A program made the translations under genes and the position numbers. The notes beneath the pieces were generated by a model, which was given only the letters and a program-made list of their open reading frames with translations, had not been told where the DNA came from and ran no database searches. This document shows, one piece after another, positions 47,668 through 59,242 of a DNA stretch of 64,000 nt (positions within the stretch are counted from its first letter, which is position 1; each line of letters begins with the position of its first letter). Source of the DNA: Argentina anserina (lineage: Eukaryota > Streptophyta > Magnoliopsida > Rosales > Rosaceae); the NCBI RefSeq assembly GCF_933775445.1, contig NC_065878.1, forward strand, positions 18,239,395-18,303,394, given 5' to 3'.

Positions 47668-48060
47668 AGCTTACATCAATTTCATGATGAATATTTAATT
47701 TCAAAGTAAACCTTAGATTAAGCAATTCACCATCAATATATCTCAGCCAATTATCTAAACACGAGTTCTGAATACTCTCATGTCTGTCTCTTAAAAATAG
47801 CTAAAAGACATATCTAACTCTCAATTGTTTCACAATGCCATTACATTTTTTACTGATTCTCTGCTTTTGAAATTTTTATATATATATGAGGTAAAGAGTA
47901 AATGTATGTCATTTGTTGATCCACAGATCATTTTGCGTTCTTAACATATTCAATTTGAGATGATGAAATGTTATCGAGTGCATGAGTGCATGACAAACAA
48001 CCTTTAGTTGGCTTTTTTCATTTGTTTTTCCATAATAATTGATAAAAACACAAAGTGTGA
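47668..48060 (+). repeat. Segmental duplication, unit A copy 2
   Basis: The second copy of the 43778-44175 segment, in the same orientation. It shares TAAACCTTAGATTAAGCAA, AACACGAGTT, TCTAACTCTCAATTGTTTCA and ACAAACAACCTTTAGTTGGC. Confidence 0.85.
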
Positions 48061-48204
48061 CGATATTAATGAGTTTATACCCCAATTTAGTTTTGTTTTT
48101 CATTTATTTTTGTGTTGTTGAGTCATTATGTTATTTTTAGACTCTAGAGTTTTAATTTTGTATATTTTCTCTAAAAAGAATTCCGATATGCTCCTCCTTG
48201 TTTG

Positions 48205-49010
48205 TAGGAAAAAAAATTTGAGAAATGACCATTAGGTTCTCAAGTTGATTTCTAACCTTATTTCTCAATTTAGTTAAAAACTAACCATATGAAGGTACAA
48301 ATAGTCAGTATTACCCTTAGTGTATATTTTGCTGCATTTTCGTTGAGTTGAGATTGAGATCGTTGATAATCATGCCAACTAAAACTTTGCTAACCTGTGA
48401 ATTATCATCCAAAAAAAAGGTTGAATCTATGAGGAATTGATTGACGAGACTGTAAAGATTAAACATGCTAATTTGCCATGAGTGAGGGGCCATAATAAGA
48501 TATATTGAAGGATGAAGGATGAGTTGGCTGGGATTTAGGTGTAGCCATGTGGGTGTAATATATGGAGTAATTGATATTGAGAAAAGAGAAACCGGGCAAG
48601 AGGATGGAATGTCAATTAAAAAAATTCTCGTTCTAAAAGTCATGGGAGATTGGATTGGTCCATTATTGTTGGATCTATAACTACCGAAGGAATGAACTCT
48701 TAATCGAACAAAAGGAATGGAGGAACTAATCAAATTATAGAGATTAGATACACTAAGATAAAGATCTTACAAGTGATTATCGATCATGTTATTAAAAAAG
48801 TTGACAGTACGTATAGGTTCAAGCCGACATATATAGTCGGTGATTATCGATCTTGTTATTAATGAAGAAACAACGAGATGTACACTAAGGGTAATACTGA
48901 CTATTTGTACTTTTCATATGGTTAGTTTTCAACTAAATTTAAAATCAGGTTAGAAATCAATTTGACAACCAAATAATTGTCATTTTTCAAAATTTCTAGT
49001 AGAAAACCTT
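48205..49010. mobile_element. ~800-bp element with ~125-bp terminal inverted repeats
   Basis: The left arm 48205-48335 (AATTTGAGAAATGAC...TTGATTTCTAACC...AACTAACCATATGAA...TACAAATAGTCAGTATTACC) is matched by the complement of 48880-49008 (AATTTTGAAAAATGAC...TTGATTTCTAACC...AACTAACCATATGAA...). The arms are about 85-90% identical by eye. Long TIRs with a possible ~9-bp flank repeat suggest a Mutator-like non-autonomous element. The 138-codon minus frame inside shows no domain. Confidence 0.8.
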
Positions 49011-49208
49011 GCATGGTTGGGAAAAGAAAGATGAAATCAGAAAATGAATGAGTGGGATGTTATGCAAATAACGGATCTTTGACTAAGCAATGAAGAAGGG
49101 AATAAAAATAAATATTAAGGCCATAAGTGAGATGTTATAGAAAACTAAAAGGCATTGTCCCATTATCAGAGAGTCATAAGTGATAGATAACCAAGAAAAC
49201 GGAAAAAC

Positions 49209-51235
49209 TGGGTGTATTCAATAATGAATTTATTAAATTGTTTTGGATTTTGAGAGTTTAGACGTATTCAATTCAGATTTTTAAAAGTCTTTTAAAATCT
49301 TGTGGTATTCAATTAAGATTTCAAATAGTTTTTTTGAATCTTTTGGTATTCAAAACTCCAACGCCTTTTTATGATTTTATTAGTTTTGCAGATTATGAAA
49401 GATTCTACGGGGCTTAGTATAAATATCAAACCCTATAAAAAATATGGCCTCCATACATGAGATTTTGACAGACTTTGTATTCCTCTCCACCAGATACAAT
49501 CAAAACGATAAAAGTTAAATCGACCATGAACTATCTCCAGAGCTATTTAGTATTGACGATCGATGATAGGGGTACCTCCTCTGGTTGAGTGGCCAGTCAC
49601 TCTTGTCACATCGTCGTCAACTCCTCAGGTACGTTTTTACCACGGTCTCACAGCCAAGGGGCTATCTTCTTTTCTATATTGTTAATTTTCTATTTTTTTA
49701 TGTGGGAAGGATTCATAAAGGGGCAGGAACATTGCCAAAAGTGACATAGGTTCAGAGGGATTTACTAATTTGACATTGGACCTTACTTTTTCAATACATG
49801 TTTGTGTTGGATGTTGTAGAAAGATTAAAAAAAATGTTGCTTTAGGTCAGGTACTTGCTATGTCTGATAACTCGGGATCTCTGATATGTTCTCATTGTTT
49901 CGTTATAGATGCCTACAAAAACTGAAATATGGATTATTAGTTGGAAAAAAGTGAGGTAGTAAAAGTATGGATTTGCAAGTTTGAATAGGTACGTAGCATT
50001 TAACTAAGTAAACTGTGTTAATAGAAGGTCTCATACTCTCATTACACTTATCACAGGTTATTGTCATTAGATGTTACATTGTGCTTGGAGGAGAACGTTT
50101 ATGTGTTAAGATATTCAAGATTGCATTCTCTGCCTGCTATTAATATATATGGGCAACTTATGTTTATTTGATTAGGGTTCTTATTCTTTTATCTTAAAAA
50201 TGGATTTTTACGTGTTTATTTTTCTCCTTCAAGATGGATTTTTGCGTGCTTATTTTTCTCTTTCAAGATGGATTTTTGCTCCAGCGTTATGCACCATTTG
50301 AAAACTCTTTAGACAAATAAGTTGTCTTATATGACTTCTCTTAGTTCTCTATGCTTTTTTTATTAGTTGTACGCATCACTTTTTTTTGTCTTTATCAGTT
50401 GATATCCTGTGGTTATTCACTATGATTCATATGATGCTAAGATATGCAGTAGATGTCAGATGCAGTGCCAGTACATCTCAGCACCAGTTTAACCATTTGA
50501 GGGAATGTAATGAATTATATCTTACCATTATTTTGACCAATAAGAAACAACTTTGGTTAGAATGAGAATTGTAAATAGGTTCACAAGTTTGATTTTTCAA
50601 ACATGTAAATCCATGAGTCTAGTTGGAATAGCAAATTTTGAAAGTATGTACATAATCATGTAATAAATATATCTCATATTATGTTCTTTATCTGTTTATA
50701 TGGGAATCGCAATGCTTCGAGTCTCTTTATCTTCAGGAGTGTGTTCTACAAGTTATTTATACCTCTAATCATATCCATGTGATTTCTATTGTTTTGAGAA
50801 ACCATGGTAGAATATGGGAAGAATGAGATGTGTGTGCACAATATCCTACTGCTATTTCAGTAGGGAATTACAATGCAGGAAATGACATTACAATTATGAA
50901 GATATAAAAACCATCTTCTCAAACTAGTGATCTAATTACTATTTTGAAGATATATATTCACAATACACTGATATTTGAAGGTAGGTTCTGATCATTTACA
51001 TTGGCAGTCATACTTGATGATGACTTGCACTCATACTTGATCATTTACAGCGACATTGTTGTAGGGTCTTAAAATAGAATGCAAAAGAATCTATCAAAAT
51101 CTAAATAAATCTTGCTAGTAGAATGCATTAGAGTATGTGGAAATCTATATGGAATCAAAACCCATAGAGTCTGCACAATCTATGGAATATAAAAAGTCAT
51201 GCAACTTCTTTTAAAATCCAGATTGAATACAACCC
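49209..51235. mobile_element. ~2-kb non-autonomous DNA element
   Basis: The left end GGGTGTATTCAATAATGAAT and the complement of the right end GGGGTTGTATTCAATCTGGA share a terminal (G)GGT(T)GTATTCAAT. Both sub-terminal zones carry many GTATTCAA/AAATCT words. These are features of a common plant DNA-transposon type, but the superfamily cannot be fixed because no clean target duplication is seen. No transposase is present. It contains a 34-bp tandem repeat at 50197-50279. Confidence 0.55.
50197..50279 (+). repeat. 34-bp tandem repeat, ~2.4 copies
   Basis: Units start at 50197, 50231 and 50265 and read AA(A/G)ATGGATTTTT(A/G)CGTG then (T/C)TTATTTTTCTC(C/T)TTC. They differ at four positions, and the third unit is partial. 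Confidence 0.85.
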
Positions 51236-52469
51236 CTTAAAGTGATGAGATCTCTCATGTAGGCAAATGTTGAAGTGTATGATTGACAAAAGCTAGCCAG
51301 TGTTCCTCTATAAAGTATAAATAAAGAGCTTGTGAGACATCTTCATGATCATTCCCTGACCGAAAACCTTTCCCGAAACTCTGCTCAATTCACTTTCTAG
51401 ATTTCCAATACTTACAAGGCCGTGACCATCATCCATCCACCACTCTACAAGCTCTAAGGCGCTAAGTCAAGGACGCTCCACCACCATAGCAAAGACGAGT
51501 TCATCACTTTGTTGTCAATCCGCTATGGAACACTTCAAAGTGTTACTATGTCTTTAGCCATTTTTATTCAATTCTTGTATGTAAAAACATGTGAATTATT
51601 TTGTGATTTGCTTGTTTGGATTTGCAAGTTGTGTAATTGGAGAAATGGAATTTTCAGAATATTTTTATTAATATTTTTGAGATTTTTAGTATATTATTAC
51701 GTAAATTTCAATAATTATTTGATGATGCATGTTGCAATTTTGTGCCCTTTTATGTGTTTAGGAAAATGTTTTTAGTTAGGTTTATAAGTTTGCATGCTAG
51801 AATCACGCTAAGTATTTTTGTGTGTTTGTTTAATTTACCAAGGGTGGTTGTTATTTGTTAGACACAAAGTAAACGGATAATAATTAGTGCTACAAAGTGG
51901 TGAAAAAATCATGCTTCAATGGTTGAACAATTCTAGAAACAACATGTTAATTGCTATGTGCAATGGTTAATATGCATGTTTGAGTCCATTCTTTAGTTAG
52001 ATAGACTACTATTTGAGAGAATTACACCAAGTGTTTTCTATAATTAGTAGTATTAAGCATGGTACGTAAGGACTTTTCCGATCCAAGTCTAGATTAGAAA
52101 GAATTAGATAAATGACTTTGACCTATAAAGCTTTTCATTAGGTTCTTATCTGTACATTTAAGGAAGGCACAATTTTGTAGCATGTTGAAATGAATTATTT
52201 GTTTTTACACTTAATAATTTACGAGTGGTGTTAATTCAGGTTAAGGAAGTCGATCATTGTATCTATTTTTATTTTTATTTTTATTGTCCATAGATTAGGA
52301 ACCAAATTTCTAAACCCCCAACTTTACTGTTTTATTTATTAATTGACCTTTAATAGTTTAAGGTACCTTAACAATCCCCGGATATAACTATCATTGTTGT
52401 CTTATACTAACAATGACAATTTTGCAGGGTTAATTATGAGGCTAATTTCGGCCGCATCAATATAACATA

Positions 52470-52800
52470 ATACATAGTTAGCACCAAAGAAATATTTACA
52501 TTTTTTTGGTATTACACGTTTTTTTTTAATTTTTGTACGAATAATGTTACATAAATCACATTTTGTCCATGGATTGACTTGCATTCTTGATAAAATCCTA
52601 AAATGAGCTATACATACATGAACTTCTCATAAGAAGTTGCAGTCTTGCAGACCCTCAACAGGATATCGTGAGTAACTAAAGGAACTGTGAACCGATTTAT
52701 TAAAATCAGAGAGGGTTGGAATGAGCTAAAATTGCCATTACCAGTTAAGTAGTTTGAAGTCTAGAATACTTTTTAAGTCCTTAGCATAATACAATGAGAT
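52470..52800 (+). repeat. Segmental duplication, unit B copy 2
   Basis: The second copy of 46610-46955, in the same orientation. It shares AAAGAAATATTTA, GTTACATAAATCACA, CATGAACTTCTCATAAGA, CATTACCAGTT and TTTGAAGTCTA words in the same order. Confidence 0.75.
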
Positions 52801-54043
52801 ATTTGGGGAAATTAAAAGAAGCGAAGCAATTTACTTAGTAGAATTGTTGTGCGTACGTAAATTAATTTGACCTATGTGTATACTTTGCTTTGTCTCAGAT
52901 AGGGGCATAGAGTAAGAGCATGCACAAGCATGTTCATCAAACCAAAATGTCAAATACGATTTCATGCGAGTCAAATAACTCGGGATCATTTTTGCCACAA
53001 CAATGTCTAAACAGAGTTAAAAGCATTATTTTCAATTTCTCTTACTATTGCCTGAATAAACTTACATTATTCAATAGGGTCTCTGCACCATCTACTTTTA
53101 CGTTTAGTGCATGTGGATGGTTCGGCCCTGCAACAGAATGAATGAGATCAAAAACTATATTGATCGGTATGCATTTTACTGAAAATGTTTGTTTTGTAAG
53201 TTTGAGCACTAATGTTGAACGTACGCTATAAACTAACACATTTACCCTCCTACAGAATACTTGGTGAGAACATAGCAGTCTCGTTCTACATGGACATGGC
53301 GATCAAATAAGCAGGGATGTATAGTACTCTCGTATCAGCGCTATGTGGCAGAACTTATGGATAAAGAAATGCGACCATGGAGGTAAAGGCCGTCATGAGG
53401 TCATCACAAACTATGTAATGAAATGTGAGTAACGCAAAAATGCATCAACTACCGTGAGTACCGTCCCATATATATATAAACCATAGATGATCGCAGCTCC
53501 TTACGATTGTGATACAGCAAAGATACAGTGATACATGGCTATGTAAATATCAGATTTGGGATTAATACTATGTAAATCTCCAACTCACCCCTCCCCTCCC
53601 ATCCCATCTATCTCTTCCTTGTCCTTCTCTCATTTGAGTCATTTCCCTCCAATCAATCCAATAATCAACTGGAATTCAACCCAAACAAAGAGAAAGACAA
53701 AGACAAACTTGCCCCATCTATTCAGATGTGGCGCCCTTTTGGCGAGGTTGGATCAAAATTGTAAAAAGGGGCATTTCTGTCATTCGCTATCTTCCCGTGC
53801 CAGGCTTTGGAGTCCCATTTATCCCTAAATGTGACAAACTTTAGGTTACCATCTACTCAAAAAAAACTTTAGGTTACCATATTGTGAATAATTTTACTAT
53901 TTTAGATCCGGTTTACAATTTCGAGTTAAAGTAGGTTTTCCTAGTCCTAGATGGATTCTATCTAAACTCATATATAAGAAGCTATGGCTGTTACTGAGTA
54001 CCGTACAGACGACCAAACAAAATCACACAAGTGAAAGCACGTT

Positions 54044-55306
54044 ATGGCTCACTTACCGGACATTGTTATCAACCAAATCTTCCGAATGGTTGACACCAAA
54101 ACCGCTGTCCGCATGAGCTTTCTTTCTAAGCAATGGGAAGGCATGTTGTCTTCACTCCCCGTGATAGATTTTGACGAGGGTGATTATCAACAGTTCCACA
54201 AAGACGAGTTGTCGATTCAGCACAACCAGTTCATCAACATCTTACATGATTATTTGAAAGTATGTGTCAAAGATCGCGAAGCAAAACCGACAACCCTCTT
54301 GGATAAATTTAGGCTTCGGATGACAAGATACTCATCCAGAGACGCCAGTATTGTGTATAAGTTACTGTCTTGTTCAATCGAGAGAGGAGTGAAAGAGTTA
54401 GATATCAGCCTTGGAGGGTTTACCGTGAAACGTTACTACTACCTGTGCCGGACCAACCTTATCAATGCAAAAACTCTGATCACTCTAAATTTGGAGCATG
54501 TTAGAATGAAGAACATTGACAGTTTTGTCGAGCCTATTGACTACTCTGTCTCTGTGCGCCTTCTTCCTTCTTTGAAAACCATGTCTCTTAAAACTGTTCA
54601 ATTCGATCACAATGCTCTCTTCTTCTTAGTTTGGGAATGCCCTTACATTGAGCATCTATCGTTAGCTTCATGTTCTTTTGAATTCCCCGAGATTCTTCTT
54701 AAAAGTCATACACTCAAATCCATGGAAATTAAGAACTGCAAGGCTTCGAAAGCTGAACTTCACCTCGAACATCTTGAATCTCTTACCATCATTTCATCAG
54801 ACTTTCCGTTGACAAGTGTGGACTTGAAAAGATGCTTGGAATTGAAACATGTGAGTATTTATGCTCAGTACTTGGAACGTTTATTTTTACATGGAGAATG
54901 TCATGCTGTCAAAGCCATAATCGATGCTCCAGCTCTAAGTTTTATTGGTTACACAGGTCATCTGGAGTCCAAAGTTTCTTTAAAAGCTCCAAATTTATAT
55001 AATTCATATATCGAACCGTTGAAGGAAGAGTTACCACCGTTCACTGAGCCATGGAAGCATGTTCAAAAACTGAAAAAATTTCTTCAACAATTTGGTAATT
55101 GCAAGGAGATGACCCTCTGTGTTGACCATTTTGAGGATCTCATATTTCCAGAGGATTTCAGAAAGACCTCGGCTTCACCAATATTGCCAAATCTTGAATT
55201 TGTTGAACTTGCAATTCAGAACCCTCCTACATATGAGAGAGATAAGCAAGACTTGAAGGACTCCTTGCATTGGATGGCACCTGCTCTAACTTCAGAACCC
55301 TCCTAC

Positions 55307-55312
<6 letters not shown>
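54044..55312 (+). CDS. F-box/LRR (FBD-like) protein, 3' end altered
   Basis: An intronless frame of 422 residues. The N-terminus MAHLPDIVINQIFRMVDTKT...MSFLSKQWEGM is an F-box, which in this family binds SKP1 of an SCF ubiquitin ligase. Degenerate leucine-rich repeats follow (LITLNLEHVRMK, LLPSLKTMSLKTVQFD, CPYIEHLSLASCSF, LKSMEIKNCKA, LKHVSIYAQYL) and would bind the unknown substrate. The end (ILPNLEFVELAI) looks like the start of the C-terminal FBD block, then breaks off. A 76-bp tandem duplication begins at 55215 and shifts the frame, ending it at TGA 55310. It is probably a truncated paralogue of a large, fast-evolving family, and whether it still works is unknown. Confidence 0.85.
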
Positions 55313-55341
<29 letters not shown>

Positions 55342-55346
55342 GAAGG
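55215..55346 (+). repeat. 76-bp tandem duplication with expanded GA run
   Basis: TTCAGAACCCTCCTACATAT-GAGAGA...GACTTGAAGGACT at 55215 is repeated from 55291. In the second copy the GAGAGA has grown to a GA run (55311-55338). The offset of 76 is not a multiple of three, so the second copy is read in another frame and gives the stop at 55310. Confidence 0.9.
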
Positions 55347-55866
55347 ACTTAATTTTACCACCTTTTTCTCTGTTTTGGTCTCGCCTCTGACCACTGTAAT
55401 TTGTACCACCACAACCGCCAACGATGTAAAAAGGGCAATGGCATTGAAAATGAAGAAGATTTTGAATGGAGGAGTGTTCACTACCACAGCAATCACATCA
55501 TTGTTATCACCACCGGGCACATTGAAGATAGCTGCAAAAGCAAGCAAATAGAACAGCCACAACAGTGACTGAGTTCGTCACATTGTTGATTCCTTCTCTA
55601 TGGAGCTTCCTGAGATCTTTCGAAATATTCTGAACATTGTTTTTTGTTTTTTTGTTTGTTTGTTCAAGCTGGATATGAACATCATTCTTGATCTGAGTCA
55701 CTGTCTTTCTCAATTCATCCCTTGGTTGATTCAGTTCATTAGCTCTAACTTCTGCTGATTCTTCTGAAAGTGGAAGCTCTTCAGCAATGTCAAGAGCAGT
55801 TTTGTGGTCCCTGTTCAGTGCATTAACATTGCTGTCTGGTAGGGATAACAACTTAATTACTATCTG
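55347..55866 (-). pseudogene. Ankyrin/PGG (ITN1-like) protein, C-terminal exon, frame-broken
   Basis: After an acceptor TTGCAG at ~55867 the minus strand reads LLSLPDSNVNALNRDHKTAL-DIAEELPLSEESAEVRANELNQ, then a coiled-coil-like stretch and HREGINNVTNSVTVVAVLFA. About 5 bases are missing here and the frame shifts, after which FAAIFNVPGGDNND...FKIFFIFNAIALFTSLAVVV continues: the PGG domain with its membrane helices. The match stops at the GA run near 55347, where it abuts the F-box duplication. The last helices are lost. Intact relatives are plasma-membrane ankyrin proteins (ACD6, ITN1) in stress and defence signalling. Confidence 0.8.
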
Positions 55867-56529
55867 CAAGGAAAGACTAAAAAAATAGTTAGTGCAATCA
55901 TTTCATAATTTCAATTGATCAATTTACTTACTCAAATTAAAGGATAGATGTTAAGCATCCAATTAAAGAAATATATATCATATTTGAAAAAGAGAAGAAA
56001 GCTTTTGCACAAACTGAGAACAACTGTGCGCAAAAGCTAGTGAGTTTATATTAGTTTTCTTGGGCTAAAACTAAAGTATGCAGGAAATACAGAAAAGTGA
56101 CAGAAGCAAAATATTGACTCTACAGGAGCTGCAAACCCATGTTTGAGAGGAACAATGCTAAAGATGATGGAAAATCTAAGCCAATTTAATCACATTTTCA
56201 CACCCGGCAAGCAAATAAGAAGTTAAAGTTCATTGTAATTATATTAACATCAAGAAGTTAGTTTAATTCAAAAACTGGCATTGATTGTTACACAGGTTTA
56301 GCTCATCTTATAGCTATTACATGTAGAAATCATATAATGAGTAAAAAAAGGACTTTGAAAAAGAAACTGAATCTCAGAATAAATGGTTAAACACATAGGA
56401 TAGGCCAATAGAATAGGTAAGTAAACTTATGTACATAATAAAAACAAACAGAAGTTCTCGCGCACAATGGTGGAACTCCAAAGCTTTTTGGGGAGGTAAG
56501 CAAAAAAGGTAAATCATCGGGCAAATATA

Positions 56530-56945
56530 AAGTACCTCAGCTCACTTCTTCCTGGTGGCTACATGCAATGCAATGTTACCAAATTTGTCAGGAAGCATCA
56601 CAATTGCAGTTTTGCCCTTTCACCATAAAGAAGCAGTTTCACCACCTCACAGCTTGTCCCTTTCACAGCCATATGCAAGGCAGTTTGCCATTTCTTGTCA
56701 GTCCTTCGAGCCAACTGTGGATCCCTATCTAGCAATATTCCTACAATCTCCACATGCCCTGGTTTGCAGCCAGATGCAATGCATTCTTCCCATTTGCCTT
56801 TGATATCTCCAACAAGGTAGAATCCTTTGACAAGAGTTCATCAACCACACCACAGCTATATGCCCTCTTTGAGCTGCAGATATAAGTGCCGTTGCATTGG
56901 ATGGGCCAGTTGTCTTGCTTAGGCCGGGGTCAGGTACGAGTGTCA
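56530..56945 (-). pseudogene. Ankyrin-repeat exon of the same decayed gene
   Basis: The minus strand reads PGLSKTTGPSNATALISAAQ-RGHIAVV from ~56935, an ankyrin helix pair. It shifts frame and continues in pieces resembling NALHLAANQGHVEIVGILL, DPQLARRTDKKWQTALHMAV-KGTSCEVVKLLLYGE and LPDKFGNIALHVATRK. At least two frame changes are needed. It lies upstream of the PGG exon at 55347-55866 in the order expected for one ITN1-like gene. Confidence 0.7.
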
Positions 56946-57179
56946 ACACAGTTTCATTCTCACATTCAATCCGTCATTGAACAAAACTTGATAGCATTAA
57001 ACCAACCAAGTACTTCCAATCCTATATTCATCCATAGTCTATAAATCAAAATTGATCATTCTTTATAATCACAAACATAAAAACAACTACTTAGACATCT
57101 CCAATTCATCAAAAGCTAATCAGAATTCACCAAAATTTTCATAAAGCATCAGAGATTAAGCTGACGAAATCATTACCAT

Positions 57180-57465
57180 GATGGCCTTGAGTGCAGCAAT
57201 ATGCAAAGCACTAAACCTGGACCGATACTTCTTCACAACACTCTCCTCATGAAATACTTCAACTACTCCTTGACCACCTCCGATTGTCCTCTATCCGCTG
57301 CCGTGAACAACACCGTCACACCCAGCTCATTCACCTCAATCACCACCACCGCCACCCTCACCACAGCCATCCCATCATTTTTATCAGCAATGTCAACAGC
57401 GGTTTTGAGGACCCTGATCATAGCATTAGCATTGCTGTCTGGTAGAGATAACATCTAGTTTACTA
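57180..57465 (-). pseudogene. Second ankyrin pseudogene copy, chimeric remnant
   Basis: After an acceptor TTGCAG near 57466 the minus strand reads LSLPDSNANAMIRVLKTAVD-IADKNDG, homologous to the start of the first copy's last exon. It then passes into VNELGVTVLFTAADRGQSEV-VKE, which belongs to the N-terminal ankyrin part of such proteins, and on in other frames (SALHIAAL). The fusion, in-frame stops and frameshifts show a decayed, rearranged copy. The intron flank 57466-57720 resembles 55867-56110, so the duplication included non-coding DNA. Confidence 0.6.
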
Positions 57466-58224
57466 TCTGCAAGGAAAGATTAAAGACAAAAAGTTTATTT
57501 TATTCAGAGAATTTATTTAGTTATTTCAATGATCGATTTGCTTACACAAATTGAAGAAATGATGTCACTTCCAATACAAGATAGATATAATATTTGAAAG
57601 ACAGCATAAAGCTTTTAAACTGAGAACAACTGTGTTCAAGAACTAGTGAATTTATACTAGCTTCCTTGGACTATAGCTTAAGCATGCAAGAAATACAAAA
57701 AAGCCAGGTGGCGAAAACTACAGCAGCTGCAACCCATGTTTATGAGGAACAATGAAGAAGATGATGATTTCAAAAAATTAATCACATCTCCACACCCATC
57801 TAGCAGATAAGAACTTAAAGTTCATGGCAATTATATTAACATTTACAGGTTAGTTTGGATCACAAAAGGATATCGACTGTTAAGAAGGTTAAGCTACGGT
57901 AGGGAGATGTTGGTGGTATTCTAGCAAACTATACTAGAGAGTGATTATCAAACTATGCCTTTCATCCTATCGTAAAGACAAACATATAATCCAACGCACC
58001 AAAAAGAGTCCTAATGACACTTCAAACCAATGGCATCGGTTTCGAACAAGTGCTTGAAATTCGCAAGACGCTTATGGCATTATGATATGTAACCACATAG
58101 CATTGAATAATTACATTTGACTTGAGCCACTTACAATCCAACAGTATCAAAAGGAATTAAACTTGCAACGTTACCATTCAAAACATGCATCGGTAAACAA
58201 AAAGGTAGATCAAAGAGAGTTAAA

Positions 58225-58700
58225 AGTACCTACCTCAGCTTGCTCCTTCGTGATGGGTACTTGTAAAGCCGTGTTACTAAACACTGGCTGCACGAAAAGT
58301 ACGAGAATCAAAACATTTCCATCATCACATTCAATCAGATTTGAACCTGTAACAATATCATACTCAGACTCCTAAACTAAATTTTGAACATTAGCATTAA
58401 ACCAGTGTGCTTTCAATCCTAAAACCATCCATAGTTCTATAAACCCTAAACCAAAATCGATCACAATCTTCATAATCACGAAGTAATCAGAAATTAAATA
58501 CTTAGGCATCTCCAGTTCATCAAAATCTAATCAGAATTCACCCAAAATTTCACAAACCATCAGAGAATAAGGTTAAGTACCATCACCGAAACTTTACAAC
58601 TCCTGATCCTCTCTATCCGCCGCCGCGAACAACGACGTTCACCGCCGCCGCCCTAACCTCAGCGCCGCCCGACCAATCCTCCATGACCGCCGCCGCCATG
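58225..58700 (-). pseudogene. Third, weak ankyrin-gene remnant
   Basis: 58225-58350 resembles the ankyrin exon flank at 56535-56600 (TACCTCAGCT...CTTC(C/G)T). 58590-58650 resembles 57285-57320 (CTCTATCCGC(C/T)GCCG(C/T)GAACAAC). No ankyrin sequence of useful length survives. A GC-rich CCGCCGCC stretch follows to 58690. Confidence 0.35.
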
Positions 58701-59242
58701 GTCAAACAACCAACCACCGCCACATCAGCACAACAACAAAATCAGAATTGTAACCGCCACCGCCGTAGTTGGACGCCCATCAAAGCAACCGCCGCCATCA
58801 TATCCCTCACCACACCATGCCTACTGACAGCGGCCGGTCCGACGACGTCTGAGGGACGCGCCGCCCGCGCGTGTAGGCGCGTTCCAAAACGATCTTTAAA
58901 TATCAAAGTGCTATCAGTCGTTTTGTAAATAAATACCAATCTATATACAATCGGGGCCACATCGTTGGAAAGGCGGCGTGACACGTGTCAGATATTATTT
59001 CTTTATATTAATCAATGGCTATGATTGTGTTTCTGTTGTTATCCGACGGCTGAGTACTCACAGACACAAGTTCGTTAAACAACGACGCCGTTTCATTTGC
59101 CCCCCTTATATTGAGACAAATGAGTCTTCTTCATTTCTTAGTTCTTCTTGTTTCAGTCTTCATTGTTCTCTATAGTCTCTAGTCTGAAACCTTTCTCAAT
59201 CGACGACGAACGTGTCTTCCCAAATTGTACAGCAGAAAAGAA
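58701..59242. other. Spacer upstream of the RRM-like gene
   Basis: This probable promoter and 5' leader of the plus-strand gene at 59243 includes a GC-rich patch at 58840-58880. Nothing else is recognised. Confidence 0.45.

Larger units (their letters stand above)
43045..54043. other. 11-kb gene-free region of duplicated and transposon-derived DNA
   Basis: No gene is supported here. Very AT-rich sequence is assembled from two diverged copies of an intergenic segment, several TIR elements and a SINE-like insert, listed separately. 43045-43780 is MAKR 3' flank. 51240-52440 is unassigned and contains a low-GC 5'-leader-like stretch near 51.35-51.5 kb. 52800-54043 is unassigned and ends in the F-box promoter. 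Open frames are short and show no domains. Confidence 0.6.

Noticed and set aside
48317..48733. 138-codon minus-strand frame
   Set aside because: It lies within a TIR element, has no recognisable domain and partly overlaps the inverted arm. Likely chance.
51340..51560. A possible leader or exon with a CCACCACTCTACAAGCTCTA-like stretch
   Set aside because: It has a texture change but no frame, no domain and no partner repeats, so it stays unassigned.
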